DNA of 64,000 nucleotides from Fen-999 sp964530115 (GCA_964530115.1 CAZGYD010000021.1:1-64000); one strand, 5' to 3'. Shown: positions 1-8,094, counted from the first letter of the stretch. Notes: a model not told the origin generated them from the letters alone. Made by a program: numbers and translations.

Positions 1-3000
1 CCGTCGGCGGCGAAGGCCAGATGCCGCCCGTCCCACACCGGCGGGGCGGACAAATCGTTGAGGGCATCGAGGAAGGCCACGCCGACACGCCGGACCGCCA
101 CCGCACGCACCACGTATTCGCCGGCCGACAGCCGCGCCGGGATCGAATCCGAGGTCGAGGTGCCCGGACCGCGGACGTATCTGCCGGCGGCGAACTTCTT
201 GATCCCGCCCAGCAAGGCCATGACGGCCGCCACCATCGCGGCCATCGCGGCGATGGCCAGCGCGGGCCCGGCGAGGGGGATGGAGGCCTGGGAGGCCGCC
301 GCGCCCGCGCCGGCCTGGGCCGCGTCCATCGACACCTTGGCGGTGGTCTCGGCGGACTTCTGCGCCACCGACTGGGCGGCCGCCGCTTGTTCGATCGCCT
401 GCTCCTGCTGGAGGAAGCCGAGCTTGAGCGCGAGCATGCGCACCTGCATCGCCACCCACTGCTGGAAGGGCTGGATGACCAGGTGCTGCAGGAAGGCGTC
501 CGAGATGCTGCGGAAGATGTTGGAGAGCCCCTCGCGCAAGCCTTGCGCGCCGGTGACCATGCCTTGCAGGGCGTTGCCGAAGCCCTCACCGATGCGGTTC
601 CACAGCGGAGCCATCTCATCGACCGCAAGCCGCGTGCGCTCCAGTTCGTTGCGCCAGGCCGCCACGCGGATCGCCGCCTCCGGCCCGATGGCCGCTGCTG
701 CCTGCTGCATCGCGGGCAGCAGGCGCTGCATCTCGGCGGCAGACTGCCGTTGAAGCGCGACGATCCGCTCGCGCGCCTGCGCTTCGGTGAGTAGCCCGGC
801 CTGGCTCTGGATGCCGATGGCGTCCTGCGCATTGCGCAGACGCTCGGCGACCTGCCGCCACTCGGCTTCGAGCGCCGCCAGGTTGGCCTGCGCGGCTTTC
901 ACGTCGATCAGCCGGTCGACGAGCGACACGCCGTCGGCGTCGCTTTCGGCCGCCAGCCGCGCCCGCAGATCGCGGTAGCCGCGCTCGATGGCGGCGCGCC
1001 TGTCAGCCTCGGTAGCCGTGCCGGTGATCTGAGCCAGTTCCTCCCGCGCCTGCGCCAGCGCATCCGCCAGTTCGCGCTCTGCCTTGGCGGCCGCGCGCGC
1101 GTTGGCTAGCTCGATGTCGGCGCGACGGTCGTTCAGGACGATCAGCTCGGCCTCGAGCCTGGCCACTTCGCCCCTGGCGCTGATGCGGTCCGATTCGGAC
1201 GCGCGCGGATCGGATTGGATGCGACGCCGCGCATCCAGTTGCGCCTGCGTGCGCGCGATCTCGGCGTCGATCTCGCGGCTCTCGATAGCGGTCTTGCCCG
1301 AGTAGTAGTCGCGGATGGAGACCAGCCGGTCCTGCAGCGCCGCGTCGAGGGCGCGCTGCTGGCGCTCGAGGCCGTCTTTGAGCAGGGCGAACTCGGCGTC
1401 GGCTCTGGCTTTTTCCACCGCTACGGACGCATTCGCACTGGCCTTGTCTTTGGCGAATGCTTTGCGCACCAATGCCTCGGCGTTGCGGTACCGCTCCGAG
1501 TCGAGCGCGACGCCGGCCTTTTGCGCCTCGTCGCGCAATTCCTTCAGAGCGGCCGCCAGAGGATCGAGCTTCTTGCGGTATTGATCGAGATATCTGTCGA
1601 AGCCCTTTCCGAGCACCTCCTTGCCAAGGTCGGTCAGTCCGCCGCCAAGCGCGCTTTCCTTCTTCTGCGTCTCATCGAGCGCGGCGCGATATTCGGCGAG
1701 CAAGGCGTCTGTTTCGCGCATCTCGGAGGCCAGTTTGCCGCTCGGCTTGCCGCGATAGGTGACGCGCGCCGATTCCTCCAGCACGCGCTTGCGCTGTTCC
1801 AGGCGCTCGATTTCCTCGCGCAGCACGGCGGCGTCCCCGCTGCCGAAACGCTTCTCCTTGTTCAGGCGATCGACCACTTCGCGCGCGCGCTCGGCGGATT
1901 CGCGCGCCTTGTCAGTGGCTTTCCTGGCGCTGTCGCCAAAGACGGCCCAGGCCGTGGCGCCGACCGAAAGCAGGGTCAATATCGCGCCCAGCGGCCCGCC
2001 CAGAAGGCCGAGCGCGGCGGACGCCGCGCGCGCGACGCCGGCAGACGCGGCCATCGTAGCGTTGAGCGCGGCCTGCGCGGATGCCAGGCGCTGCTGCGCC
2101 GGGACGACCTGCTGCTCGACGATGGCCAGCCTCGCCATGCCGGTTGCCGCCGCCGCGGCAGCCTGCGCGGATGCCAGCATCGCTTGCGCCTTGGCGACCT
2201 CGTTGGCCGCCACAGCCTGGGCAGAGATGGCCGCCTGCCTGTCCGCCGCGATGCGCGCGACAATCCCGGCCACGTATTCCTTGATGGCAATGCCGCCACG
2301 TACGGTCGCGGCGGTAAGCGCGCCGGCGGCGGCAACGGCCACGCCGCCGATCACGGCGTCCATGTTACGCCCGATCGCCGCGATTGCGTTCGCTATCCCG
2401 GCGGTTGCGCCGGTGGCCGCGTTGAGACGGTCGATCTCGCGGCCAAAGGCGTCGGTCAGCCCGGACATGGCCTGCCCGACGGTGCGCGGCATCTGCTCTG
2501 CCTCGGCGCGCAGTTTTTCGAGCTGCGGAGCCAGCGCGCGGTTCACTACATCGGTGGTGAGCAGGCCCTGCTCGGCCAGCTCGCGCAGCCGACCCACCGG
2601 CAGGCCTAGGCCATCGGCCAGCGCCGTGGCGAGCCTGCCGCCGTTTTCCATGATGGAATTGAACTCTTCGCCGCGCAGGACGCCGGAGCCCATGGCCTGC
2701 GATAACTGCCGCACGACGGACGCTGTCTCGGCGGCGGACGCGCCGGAAACCTTGAGCGCCAGCGCGGTGGCCTCGGTGGTGCGCTGGATGTCCTGCTGCG
2801 AGAGCCCGTAGCCGCGCGCGGACTGCGCCATCCGGGCGTAGAGCGTCGCAACCGACTCGTACCCCGCACCAGTCTTCGCCGCCACGGCGTATGCGAACTG
2901 CTGCGCCTGCGCGAACTCCCGCATGGATGACGTGGCCAACATCAGCCGCGCATTCACCGCCTGCACCTGGTCGGCCATGCGGATCAGGCCGGTAACGCCG

Positions 3001-3158
3001 GCCTGCAGCCCCATCGCGCCCTGGAACGACAGGAACGCATTGCGGGCCACTTCCAGCTGGCGCGAGATGGATTCAAGCCCAGCGCGCGTCTTGCCGAGCG
3101 CGGCCTGCGTGTTATCCTTGGCCGTGATCCGGATTCCGACTTCGATGTCTTTCGCCAT
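1..3158 (-). CDS. Phage tail tape measure protein, partial (3' end off window)
   Basis: The visible 1,052 codons start at an ATG (MAKDIEVGIRITAKDNTQAA). An N-terminal tape-measure domain is followed by long Ala/Gln/Arg-rich helical and coiled-coil stretches, hydrophobic segments near residues 310-390, and a glycine-rich part around residue 990 (FAAGGYVRGPGTSTSDSIPARLSAGEYVV) of the kind found near the end of many tape measure proteins. The family sets tail length and is ejected with DNA. The gene lies directly downstream of the tail chaperones, the standard order. The reading frame is still open at base 1, so the gene continues outside. Its first 14 bases overlap a rightward small membrane ORF. 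Confidence 0.93.
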   Translation of the reverse strand, partial: MAKDIEVGIRITAKDNTQAALGKTRAGLESISRQLEVARNAFLSFQGAMGLQAGVTGLIRMADQVQAVNARLMLATSSMREFAQAQQFAYAVAAKTGAGYESVATLYARMAQSARGYGLSQQDIQRTTEATALALKVSGASAAETASVVRQLSQAMGSGVLRGEEFNSIMENGGRLATALADGLGLPVGRLRELAEQGLLTTDVVNRALAPQLEKLRAEAEQMPRTVGQAMSGLTDAFGREIDRLNAATGATAGIANAIAAIGRNMDAVIGGVAVAAAGALTAATVRGGIAIKEYVAGIVARIAADRQAAISAQAVAANEVAKAQAMLASAQAAAAAATGMARLAIVEQQVVPAQQRLASAQAALNATMAASAGVARAASAALGLLGGPLGAILTLLSVGATAWAVFGDSARKATDKARESAERAREVVDRLNKEKRFGSGDAAVLREEIERLEQRKRVLEESARVTYRGKPSGKLASEMRETDALLAEYRAALDETQKKESALGGGLTDLGKEVLGKGFDRYLDQYRKKLDPLAAALKELRDEAQKAGVALDSERYRNAEALVRKAFAKDKASANASVAVEKARADAEFALLKDGLERQQRALDAALQDRLVSIRDYYSGKTAIESREIDAEIARTQAQLDARRRIQSDPRASESDRISARGEVARLEAELIVLNDRRADIELANARAAAKAERELADALAQAREELAQITGTATEADRRAAIERGYRDLRARLAAESDADGVSLVDRLIDVKAAQANLAALEAEWRQVAERLRNAQDAIGIQSQAGLLTEAQARERIVALQRQSAAEMQRLLPAMQQAAAAIGPEAAIRVAAWRNELERTRLAVDEMAPLWNRIGEGFGNALQGMVTGAQGLREGLSNIFRSISDAFLQHLVIQPFQQWVAMQVRMLALKLGFLQQEQAIEQAAAAQSVAQKSAETTAKVSMDAAQAGAGAAASQASIPLAGPALAIAAMAAMVAAVMALLGGIKKFAAGRYVRGPGTSTSDSIPARLSAGEYVVRAVAVRRVGVAFLDALNDLSAPPVWDGRHLAFAAD

Positions 3159-3366
3159 ACTGGACGCCGTTGCGTTGTTGCTGCGTTTCTTTCTTTATAC
3201 CGGGCTCGCGTTCGCCGCCGTGCTGGCGGTGTTCACGATGCCGGGCTGGTGGCTGGCGCTCATGGGAGCAGTGTTGGCCATGGCGATCGCGCTCGGCATC
3301 GCCGAAGGCATGGGACTGCGCCTGGCGGCGCGCGTATCGCGTTTTCTGTTCTGGCCGCGCGGCTGA
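3145..3366 (+). CDS. Small two-helix membrane protein inside the tail operon
   Basis: This 73-residue ORF runs against the direction of the tail operon. It predicts two hydrophobic helices (around residues 8-32 and 34-55, with TMPGWW between them) and a basic C-terminus (RVSRFLFWPRG). Third codon positions are mostly G or C over its middle, as in real genes here, and no leftward frame over the same bases looks coding. I see no clear ribosome binding site before the ATG. It could be a holin-like or superinfection-exclusion-type membrane protein, but nothing in the sequence fixes the function, and it could be a chance ORF. Confidence 0.45.
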   Translation: MSFAILDAVALLLRFFLYTGLAFAAVLAVFTMPGWWLALMGAVLAMAIALGIAEGMGLRLAARVSRFLFWPRG

Positions 3367-3370
3367 TCCA

Positions 3371-3520
3371 TCACGGCGCGCCCGCGAGCGCCATCTTGCG
3401 CATGCCGACCTGCGCCACCTCGGCCTTCTGGGCGAGCACACCCATCCCCTGGCCTGATCGCCCACTGCCTGGATGGCCTGGCGATTGTCGGCGCTGATCT
3501 TGATCTCGGCAGCGAGAAAC
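3371..3520 (-). pseudogene. Decayed small gene between tail chaperone and tape measure
   Basis: No intact leftward ORF fills this gap, but pieces in different frames have the third-position GC of real genes. One piece encodes AEIKISADNRQAIQAVGDQA, without a start. Another (3,371-3,445) encodes MGVLAQKAEVAQVGMRKMAL and ends at a TGA. An ATG overlapping the chaperone stop (ATGA) would begin a third frame. Joining them needs two indels. The first piece resembles the start of the neighbouring tape measure (GIRITAKDNTQAALG), so this may be the remnant of a small tape-measure-like gene. The call rests on codon pattern only. Confidence 0.3.
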
Positions 3521-3712
3521 TCATGCCCGGCCCATCTCCTCGACCCACTGCTTCCATCCCTTTTCGTCGGCCTGGGCCGCGCGGGCCGCTGCCGCTGCCT
3601 GCAACATCTCCTCGCGCCGGATGCGGGCGCACGCCTCGGAGAAATCCCGCGCCTCGGTCCAGCGCATCGCCATCACTTCCCGGTAGTCGAAGCCGGCGCC
3701 GACGAGCCGCAC
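3521..3712 (-). CDS. Tail assembly chaperone, -1 frame extension (gpT-like)
   Basis: This frame encodes VRLVGAGFDYREVMAMRW followed by a charged helical end (QADEKGWKQWVEEMGRA). It is open upstream in the -1 frame of the preceding chaperone gene, back through DRLWWHEW and past a TTTTTTC slippery heptamer at 3,802-3,808. In lambda-type phages the longer chaperone (gpGT) is made by -1 frameshifting just before the tape measure, which is this gene's position. It may therefore not be a free-standing gene, although the GTG at 3,710-3,712 could start it. Confidence 0.6.
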   Translation of the reverse strand: MRLVGAGFDYREVMAMRWTEARDFSEACARIRREEMLQAAAAARAAQADEKGWKQWVEEMGRA

Positions 3713-4062
3713 GACCCACTCGTGCCACCAGAGCCGGTCGCGGCCTGCATCGCGGCCAGCCGCTCGGCTGCCGCCTCCAGCCTCGGCAGCACGCGGTGCA
3801 CGAAAAAATCCGCATTCGCCTCCAGCACCTGCGCGGCCAGATCGACCAGCACGTCGGGGGTCTGCGCTTCCAGCCAGGCGCGATCGACCCTGGCGCCGAT
3901 GGCGGTGGCGGCGATCACCGCATCGGCATGGCGCATCAGCGCGCCCAGGATGTCGCCGGAGGCCACCTCCGCGGCGATCGGCTCGATGGCCGCAAAAAAC
4001 GCCGGCAGGTCGCCGACGGTGACGGGGGTGATGGCAATCCCGCGCGGATCGAAGTCAGTCAT
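3673..4062 (-). CDS. Tail assembly chaperone (gpG-like), zero frame
   Basis: The 129-residue protein (MTDFDPRGIAITPVTVGDLP start) has a strong AGGAGG upstream of its ATG and overlaps the preceding gene by ATGA. It is helical and acidic through about residue 108, then ends in a low-complexity tail (TGSGGTSGSCGSSAPAST) where third-position GC falls and the -1 frame takes over. By position and size it is the short tail chaperone that binds the tape measure during tail assembly. An in-frame T TTT TTC at residues 85-86 (Phe-Phe) is the likely frameshift site. I do not recognise a named sequence family. Confidence 0.7.
   Translation of the reverse strand: MTDFDPRGIAITPVTVGDLPAFFAAIEPIAAEVASGDILGALMRHADAVIAATAIGARVDRAWLEAQTPDVLVDLAAQVLEANADFFVHRVLPRLEAAAERLAAMQAATGSGGTSGSCGSSAPASTTGK
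3802..3808 (-). other. Putative programmed -1 frameshift site (TTTTTTC)
   Basis: On the minus strand the reading is GAT TTT TTC GTG, so T TTT TTC sits exactly as X XXY YYZ in the chaperone frame. The -1 frame after it is open to the stop at 3,521. Eleven bases downstream GCTGCC can pair with GGCAGC (12-base loop), a plausible stimulatory stem although the spacer is long. The bases are seen; slippage is inferred. Confidence 0.55.
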
Positions 4063-4325
4063 GCCGTCCGTTCCTCCTGAGGCTTGTGCGCGCCGCGCAG
4101 CTCGGCCAGGAAGCTGGCGCGGCAGTGGTCATGCTCCAGCGGGCGGAAGATCAGGTCGATCAGCGGCCGCAGCACGCGCCCGGCGAGCTTGCCCTGCTGC
4201 TCCATCCGCCAGGCGGCGGCGCTGATGGTCTCGTCCGGCATCCCGTTGCCGAGCGGCAGCGCCACCCAGAGCAGTTGGTCGATGGCGATCAACAGATGTT
4301 TGCAGCGCTGTTGCAGCGTGCTCAT
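4059..4325 (-). CDS. Small conserved phage tail-region protein (88 aa)
   Basis: The protein starts MSTLQQRCKHLLIAIDQLLW and contains LPLGNGMPDETISAAAWRME and CRASFLAELRG near its end. A pattern of this type (an Asp/Glu-Ser-Ile stretch, a short Arg-rich middle and a terminal His-Cys) recurs in small proteins of unknown role near tail genes of many phages. It is translationally coupled on both sides: its ATG overlaps the previous stop as ATGA, and its stop overlaps the next ATG. The function is unknown. Confidence 0.7.
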   Translation of the reverse strand: MSTLQQRCKHLLIAIDQLLWVALPLGNGMPDETISAAAWRMEQQGKLAGRVLRPLIDLIFRPLEHDHCRASFLAELRGAHKPQEERTA

Positions 4326-4714
4326 AGCCCCCCCGCCAACCGAAAGATGTCGTCGGCCTGCGCTGATGTCAGCCAGAGTGCGGGCAGCATGGCGTCCACC
4401 ATCGGATGCGCGCGCTCGATCTCCAGCGCGTACTCCCACCAGTCGCGCACATCGCGCCCGGACGCCGCGATCGCGGCCTCGACCGCATCGCGCATCCCGG
4501 TCTTGTTGAGCGCCAGCCGGATTTGCCGCGGCGTGACCGACGCAGGGACGGGCGCCGGGATCGGCGGCGGCGGGTAGTCCAGCAGCCGCCACTCCAGCCC
4601 CGTCCAGTTCGGGCGCGTCCCGTCCGGCCATGGCGCCGCAGGCGGCGGCACGGCGGTCTGCCGCCCAGGGATATCGGCGTCGGAAAGGAACCCGTACTCG
4701 TCGTAGCTCCACAT
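4322..4714 (-). CDS. Phage tail-associated hypothetical protein (130 aa)
   Basis: The N-terminus (MWSYDEYGFLSDADIPGRQ) leads to a proline-rich stretch (AVPPPAAPWPDGTRPNWTGL and PPPPIPAPVPASVTP), then a helical C-terminal half (RQIRLALNKTGMRDAVEAAI). The layout resembles small tail-fibre-assembly or tail-accessory proteins encoded after fibre genes, which fits its place immediately downstream of the propeller-repeat tail gene. I would not assign a family. The gene is coupled to the next by ATGA. Confidence 0.7.
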   Translation of the reverse strand: MWSYDEYGFLSDADIPGRQTAVPPPAAPWPDGTRPNWTGLEWRLLDYPPPPIPAPVPASVTPRQIRLALNKTGMRDAVEAAIAASGRDVRDWWEYALEIERAHPMVDAMLPALWLTSAQADDIFRLAGGL

Positions 4715-4715
4715 A

Positions 4716-5807
4716 TCACGCCACCTTCATGTAGTGATTCAGATAGCCGAGATCGGAGGAGATGGGAGGCAGGTAGTAGTACCCCGCCTTCGGCAGCGGC
4801 AGCGTGAGGAGGTTCGTCCCCTGCGGCATGATCAGGGTGTCGTCCTTGACCAGCCCCTGATAGGCCACTCTATTGCCCATGGTGTAGGGATACGCCCACC
4901 TCACGCCGTCGTCCTGGCTGAGCCAGAGCTGGGTACCGGCGAAGGCCACCCATGTACCCGCGGCGTACATCAGCGAGCTCATAAATCCGAGCGTGTTCGT
5001 GCGGGCCGTCCATGCCGCGCCGTCACTGCTGATGCACGCGACATTGCTCCCCCCCACCATCACGGTCGTGGGCGACTCCGCGATGCACGTCAGCGGCTGC
5101 GTGGTGCCGCTGCTGCGCGCCGTCCACGTGATCCCGTCCGGGCTGGTCAGCAGCGTGCCGCCATCGCCTGCCGCGATGAACAGGCCCAGCCGCGACGACC
5201 AGTGCACGGCGTTGAGCGTCCTCGTGGTGCCGCTGCTGCGCGTCAGCCACGAGATGCCATTGGGCGAGGTAACGATGGTGCCGGCGTTGCCCACCGCGAC
5301 GAACAGCCCGAGCGTGCTCGACCATGTGATGCTGTTGAGCGGCTGCGTGGTGCCGCTGCTGCGCGCCGTCCACGTGATCCCGTCCGGGCTGGTGGTGATA
5401 GCTCCTCCGTATCCTGCGGCGACCAGCAGCGACGGCGACTGCGCGAGCCCGTACAGCCTGTTCGACACCCCATTGTTGCGTGTCGTCCAGCTGACCCCAT
5501 CGGGGCTGGTGCGCGTGATCGCGCCGCCACCGACGGTGACGTACAGGCTACCCGTCCATACCACCGCATACACGATGGCGCCCACGGCGATGGTGTTCGC
5601 ACCGGGGCCGATGGGCGGCGGCGTGAGCGCGGCCAGCGCGGGATAGCTGCTCAAGCTGACATAGCGGCCGTCCATCGGCAGATAGGCCGGGTCCGACAGC
5701 GGGCCGGGGTGGGCGATGACGGTGCCGATGGGCAGCGTGCCCCCGGCGGGTGCGCCGCCGCCCGCCGCTCCCCCGTACAGACCGCCGGCCAGCTCATACA
5801 GCGCCAT
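4716..5807 (-). CDS. Tail fibre/collar-type protein with propeller-like repeats
   Basis: This 363-residue protein has an N-terminal phage tail-collar-like segment (LPIGTVIAHPGPLSDPAYLPMDGRYV). It then has at least five repeats of about 41 residues built on TSPDGITWTARSSGTT followed by LFVAVGNAGT-type strands. These look like BNR/sialidase-type beta-propeller blades. The C-terminus (LPPISSDLGYLNHYMKV) resembles fibre tips. Two blade segments (5,092-5,147 and 5,338-5,393) are identical over 56 bases, pointing to recent blade duplication or shuffling. It most likely binds host surface sugar or protein. The position between tail tube and tail chaperones, rather than after the baseplate genes, is unusual. 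Confidence 0.75.
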   Translation of the reverse strand: MALYELAGGLYGGAAGGGAPAGGTLPIGTVIAHPGPLSDPAYLPMDGRYVSLSSYPALAALTPPPIGPGANTIAVGAIVYAVVWTGSLYVTVGGGAITRTSPDGVSWTTRNNGVSNRLYGLAQSPSLLVAAGYGGAITTSPDGITWTARSSGTTQPLNSITWSSTLGLFVAVGNAGTIVTSPNGISWLTRSSGTTRTLNAVHWSSRLGLFIAAGDGGTLLTSPDGITWTARSSGTTQPLTCIAESPTTVMVGGSNVACISSDGAAWTARTNTLGFMSSLMYAAGTWVAFAGTQLWLSQDDGVRWAYPYTMGNRVAYQGLVKDDTLIMPQGTNLLTLPLPKAGYYYLPPISSDLGYLNHYMKVA

Positions 5808-5810
5808 GGC

Positions 5811-6074
5811 TCACCTCGAGACCGTCAGCGTCACCGGATAGCCGGTGCCGCCCGGGTACTGGCGCACCCAGACAAAGCCCGGCCCCAGCAGGCCACGCCC
5901 GACCAGCGAGGCGGCCGGGAGCACGAACCCGCGCACCGCAGGTGGTGCCGCGCTGGCGGTGGTGGCCCACTCCAGCGCATACGACCCGCCGCCCTGGGCG
6001 AGGAAGCCGGCATCGGCATCCGATGCCACCTGCACCCATCCGGTATCCGGCACCGTGACGTTGAGCGTCGCCAT
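5811..6074 (-). CDS. Small beta-rich phage structural protein (87 aa)
   Basis: It starts MATLNVTVPDTGWVQVASDA and ends GYPVTLTVSR. Alternating hydrophobic and small residues predict beta strands, and there is no signal peptide or membrane segment. It sits 4 bases after the tail-tube gene and 3 bases before the propeller-repeat gene, so it is surely in the tail operon. It may be a tail decoration or fibre-attachment protein. No family is recognised. Confidence 0.65.
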   Translation of the reverse strand: MATLNVTVPDTGWVQVASDADAGFLAQGGGSYALEWATTASAAPPAVRGFVLPAASLVGRGLLGPGFVWVRQYPGGTGYPVTLTVSR

Positions 6075-6078
6075 CGCG

Positions 6079-6825
6079 TCAGCCCGCCATCACCACGCGG
6101 CCGAACATGCCGAGCGCCGGATCGCCGGCCTTGGTCGGGTCCGCGATCACCGAGCCCTCGAACTCCAGCTTGCCGAGATCGTCCTGGATCATGGCGAGGT
6201 TCTTGATCGGGTCGAACTGCACGCGGTGCAGTTCCACCAGGACGGGGGCATTGCCGGCGGCGGTATTCACCCCGCGCAGGCGCAGGCGGCGGGCGCTGGG
6301 CGCGGCCAGGAACATGGCCACGTTCTTCGCCGCGCCATAGGCGTAGTCCACCGTCCACGGCATGGTGGTGCCGGCGGTGTCGAGCACCTTGAGCGCGCCG
6401 AAGGTGGCGTCGAGCTCGTACTGGCTGGCCGGCACGGTGGCGCTGGCGCCGTCCTTGACCACCACGCTGGACACGCCCACCGGGTTGGCCAGCGGATACA
6501 CCATGCCCGCCTGCACCGTGCCCAGGCTCTCGGCGGTGACGGTGCCGGCGGCGCGGCTGGCGGTCTGACCGTAGAGGCCCAGCGCCAGGTTGTCCAGGCT
6601 GAAGCTCTCCAGCGTCATCTTGATGCTGGCCTTCTTGGCCTTGATCAGGCGTAGGTCGGTCAGGCGCTGGCCGGACCAGCTCTCGGTGTGTTCGATGGTC
6701 TCGACGGTCAGGTCGATCGACAGCGCCGGGCAGTTGCCGACCTCGTATTCCTCCAGCGCGTTCGCGCCTGCCGTGCCCAGGGAGACGATGCCCTGGAAGC
6801 TGAAATAGCGGGTATTAATGGCCAT
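6079..6825 (-). CDS. Major tail tube protein
   Basis: The 248-residue protein (MAINTRYFSFQGIVSLGTAG) has an all-beta composition. Features include LSIDLTVETIEHTESWSGQR near residue 35, a YELDATFGALKVLD segment and a terminal LEFEGSVIADPTKAGDPALG. This pattern of strands and a large loop is typical of siphophage tail tube subunits, which polymerise into the tail. The gene lies upstream of the chaperones and tape measure and overlaps the preceding small gene by 11 bases. No sheath gene is next to it, favouring a non-contractile tail. Confidence 0.8.
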   Translation of the reverse strand: MAINTRYFSFQGIVSLGTAGANALEEYEVGNCPALSIDLTVETIEHTESWSGQRLTDLRLIKAKKASIKMTLESFSLDNLALGLYGQTASRAAGTVTAESLGTVQAGMVYPLANPVGVSSVVVKDGASATVPASQYELDATFGALKVLDTAGTTMPWTVDYAYGAAKNVAMFLAAPSARRLRLRGVNTAAGNAPVLVELHRVQFDPIKNLAMIQDDLGKLEFEGSVIADPTKAGDPALGMFGRVVMAG

Positions 6826-6994
6826 GTGAAGACTCCTTGCGGGTGGGTTTATCGGGCTTTGGCGCGGGCTCCACGGCGCGCGCCACGCCGGCGTCGATCA
6901 GCCAGCGGGCGGTGTCATCCGGGAGGTCGAGCGTCTCGCCGGGCGTGAACACCTGGCCGAGGTGGATGTGCGGCTTGAGCAGGTCGATCCTCAT
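6815..6994 (-). CDS. Small phage protein between neck and tube genes (59 aa)
   Basis: MRIDLLKPHIHLGQVFTPGE opens this protein, which continues TLDLPDDTARWLIDAGVARAVEP and ends in a charged Lys/Pro-rich tail. Short proteins with an 'hxhG..ltpG..l.lpd..A.wLi..G.a' pattern are common in phage head-tail regions, sometimes as a fold resembling a ribosomal-protein SH3 domain. Its ATG overlaps the previous stop region by 4 bases and its end overlaps the tail-tube start. The function is unknown. Confidence 0.65.
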   Translation of the reverse strand: MRIDLLKPHIHLGQVFTPGETLDLPDDTARWLIDAGVARAVEPAPKPDKPTRKESSHGH

Positions 6995-7329
6995 TGCATC
7001 ACCTCGATGGCGAAGGTCAGGCGGCACACCGCCTGCATCTCCTCGATGCGCTCGGAAAGCTGCGTCAGGCGGGCGCGCAGCCGAAAATCCTGGCCGGTGA
7101 CGGACACCGGCTCGCGCAGGGCGCCGATCAGCCCATCCACCGGGAAGGCGTCCGGCGTGTCGGAAAACAGCACCGCCTGCGCCTCGCCCTCCGCGGCGCG
7201 GCTGGTGGCCGAGATGGAAAGCCGGGTGATCAGGAGCGTCACCTGCTTGCGCCCCCACAGATCGCCGACGAGCTGCGGCGCCACCGCCTCGATGCGGGCG
7301 CGGATGGCCGCCTCCAGCGCCTGCCTCAC
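6991..7329 (-). CDS. Putative tail terminator / tail completion protein (112 aa)
   Basis: The start is the GTG of a GTGA overlap with the upstream gene, giving VRQALEAAIRARIEAVAPQL. The rest (TLLITRLSISATSRAAEGEA and VTGQDFRLRARLTQLSERIE) alternates strands and a helix and ends LTFAIEVMQ. Position between connector and tail tube, size and mixed alpha/beta composition fit Mu gp37-like or lambda gpU-like tail terminators, which cap the tube and join it to the head. The role is inferred from gene order. Confidence 0.55.
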   Translation of the reverse strand: MRQALEAAIRARIEAVAPQLVGDLWGRKQVTLLITRLSISATSRAAEGEAQAVLFSDTPDAFPVDGLIGALREPVSVTGQDFRLRARLTQLSERIEEMQAVCRLTFAIEVMQ

Positions 7330-7625
7330 AGCCCACTCCCGATGAACAAGGACACCAGCCCGGCCACCACGCTGGCGGCGATGCCAGCCAGCCACATCAG
7401 GGGCCCGCGGATGCCGGCCACCTGCTCATCCAGCGCATCCAGGCGCTCGTCGAGCTTGTCCAGCCGCTCGAAGGATCGGCGCACGGCATCCTGGGTGGCG
7501 GCGTGCTGCTCTTCGATGCGCACCAGGCGCATCAGCGCCTCGCGCATCGCGCCCATCTCGGCCTGGATCCCGGTCATGACCCCCTCCATGCGCGCCAGCC
7601 GCTCGATGACATCCTCAACCGCCAC
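7326..7625 (-). CDS. Coiled-coil protein with C-terminal membrane anchor (99 aa)
   Basis: The first 70 residues form a heptad-rich coiled coil (MAVEDVIERLARMEGVMTGI, then LVRIEEQHAATQDAVRRSFE). The last 24 are hydrophobic (LMWLAGIAASVVAGLVSLFI). A coiled coil plus one C-terminal helix is the layout of XhlA-type holin partners, so a lysis or membrane-association role is possible even though the endolysin cassette is elsewhere. The 100 bases upstream (7,626-7,728) hold no gene. Confidence 0.7.
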   Translation of the reverse strand: MAVEDVIERLARMEGVMTGIQAEMGAMREALMRLVRIEEQHAATQDAVRRSFERLDKLDERLDALDEQVAGIRGPLMWLAGIAASVVAGLVSLFIGSGL

Positions 7626-7728
7626 AGGACACCCCTTTAAACACGTTTAAAACCCGTTTGATTTCGCCGATCGGCCTGCCGCCCATATCACCCTAGCCGC
7701 CGCGCCTGAAAATCGCGCACAGCGCTTC

Positions 7729-8094
7729 CTAGACCGCGTAGAGCGTCAAGCCAGCCGCCGCCAGCGACGCGCCGTTGACCCGGGCCAGCGCCGCATCGCG
7801 CATCGCCCGGCAGCGTTCGGCGAAGGCGGCCGCCTCCTCGGGCGAGAGAAACCGCCACTCGATCGTGCCTTCCAGCCGCCCCACCTTGCCCGCGCCGGAA
7901 AGCGCGAAGGTGTGCAGCATCGGCGCGGCCGTGGCCGCCGCCTCCCAGGCGATGGCGTCCTCGTAATCGCTGCCCGCGCTCGCCGGGGTGAGCGCAGCCA
8001 CCGCCCGGCCGGCGGCCGCCAGATGCGCCTCCAGCAGCGCATCCGGCACCTCCGGCGGCCAGCCGGTGAGCTTGCGCACACGCTCCGGCGTCAT
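7729..8094 (-). CDS. Head-tail connector protein (gp6-like)
   Basis: This 121-residue, mostly helical protein (MTPERVRKLTGWPPEVPDAL) includes YEDAIAWEAAATAAPMLHTF and a C-terminal AERCRAMRDAALARVNG. The size, helix content and place directly after the major capsid gene match connector/adaptor proteins that bind under the portal. The N-terminus also resembles phage connector proteins with a short DNA-packaging-like helix pair. The assignment rests on synteny and composition. Confidence 0.55.
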   Translation of the reverse strand: MTPERVRKLTGWPPEVPDALLEAHLAAAGRAVAALTPASAGSDYEDAIAWEAAATAAPMLHTFALSGAGKVGRLEGTIEWRFLSPEEAAAFAERCRAMRDAALARVNGASLAAAGLTLYAV

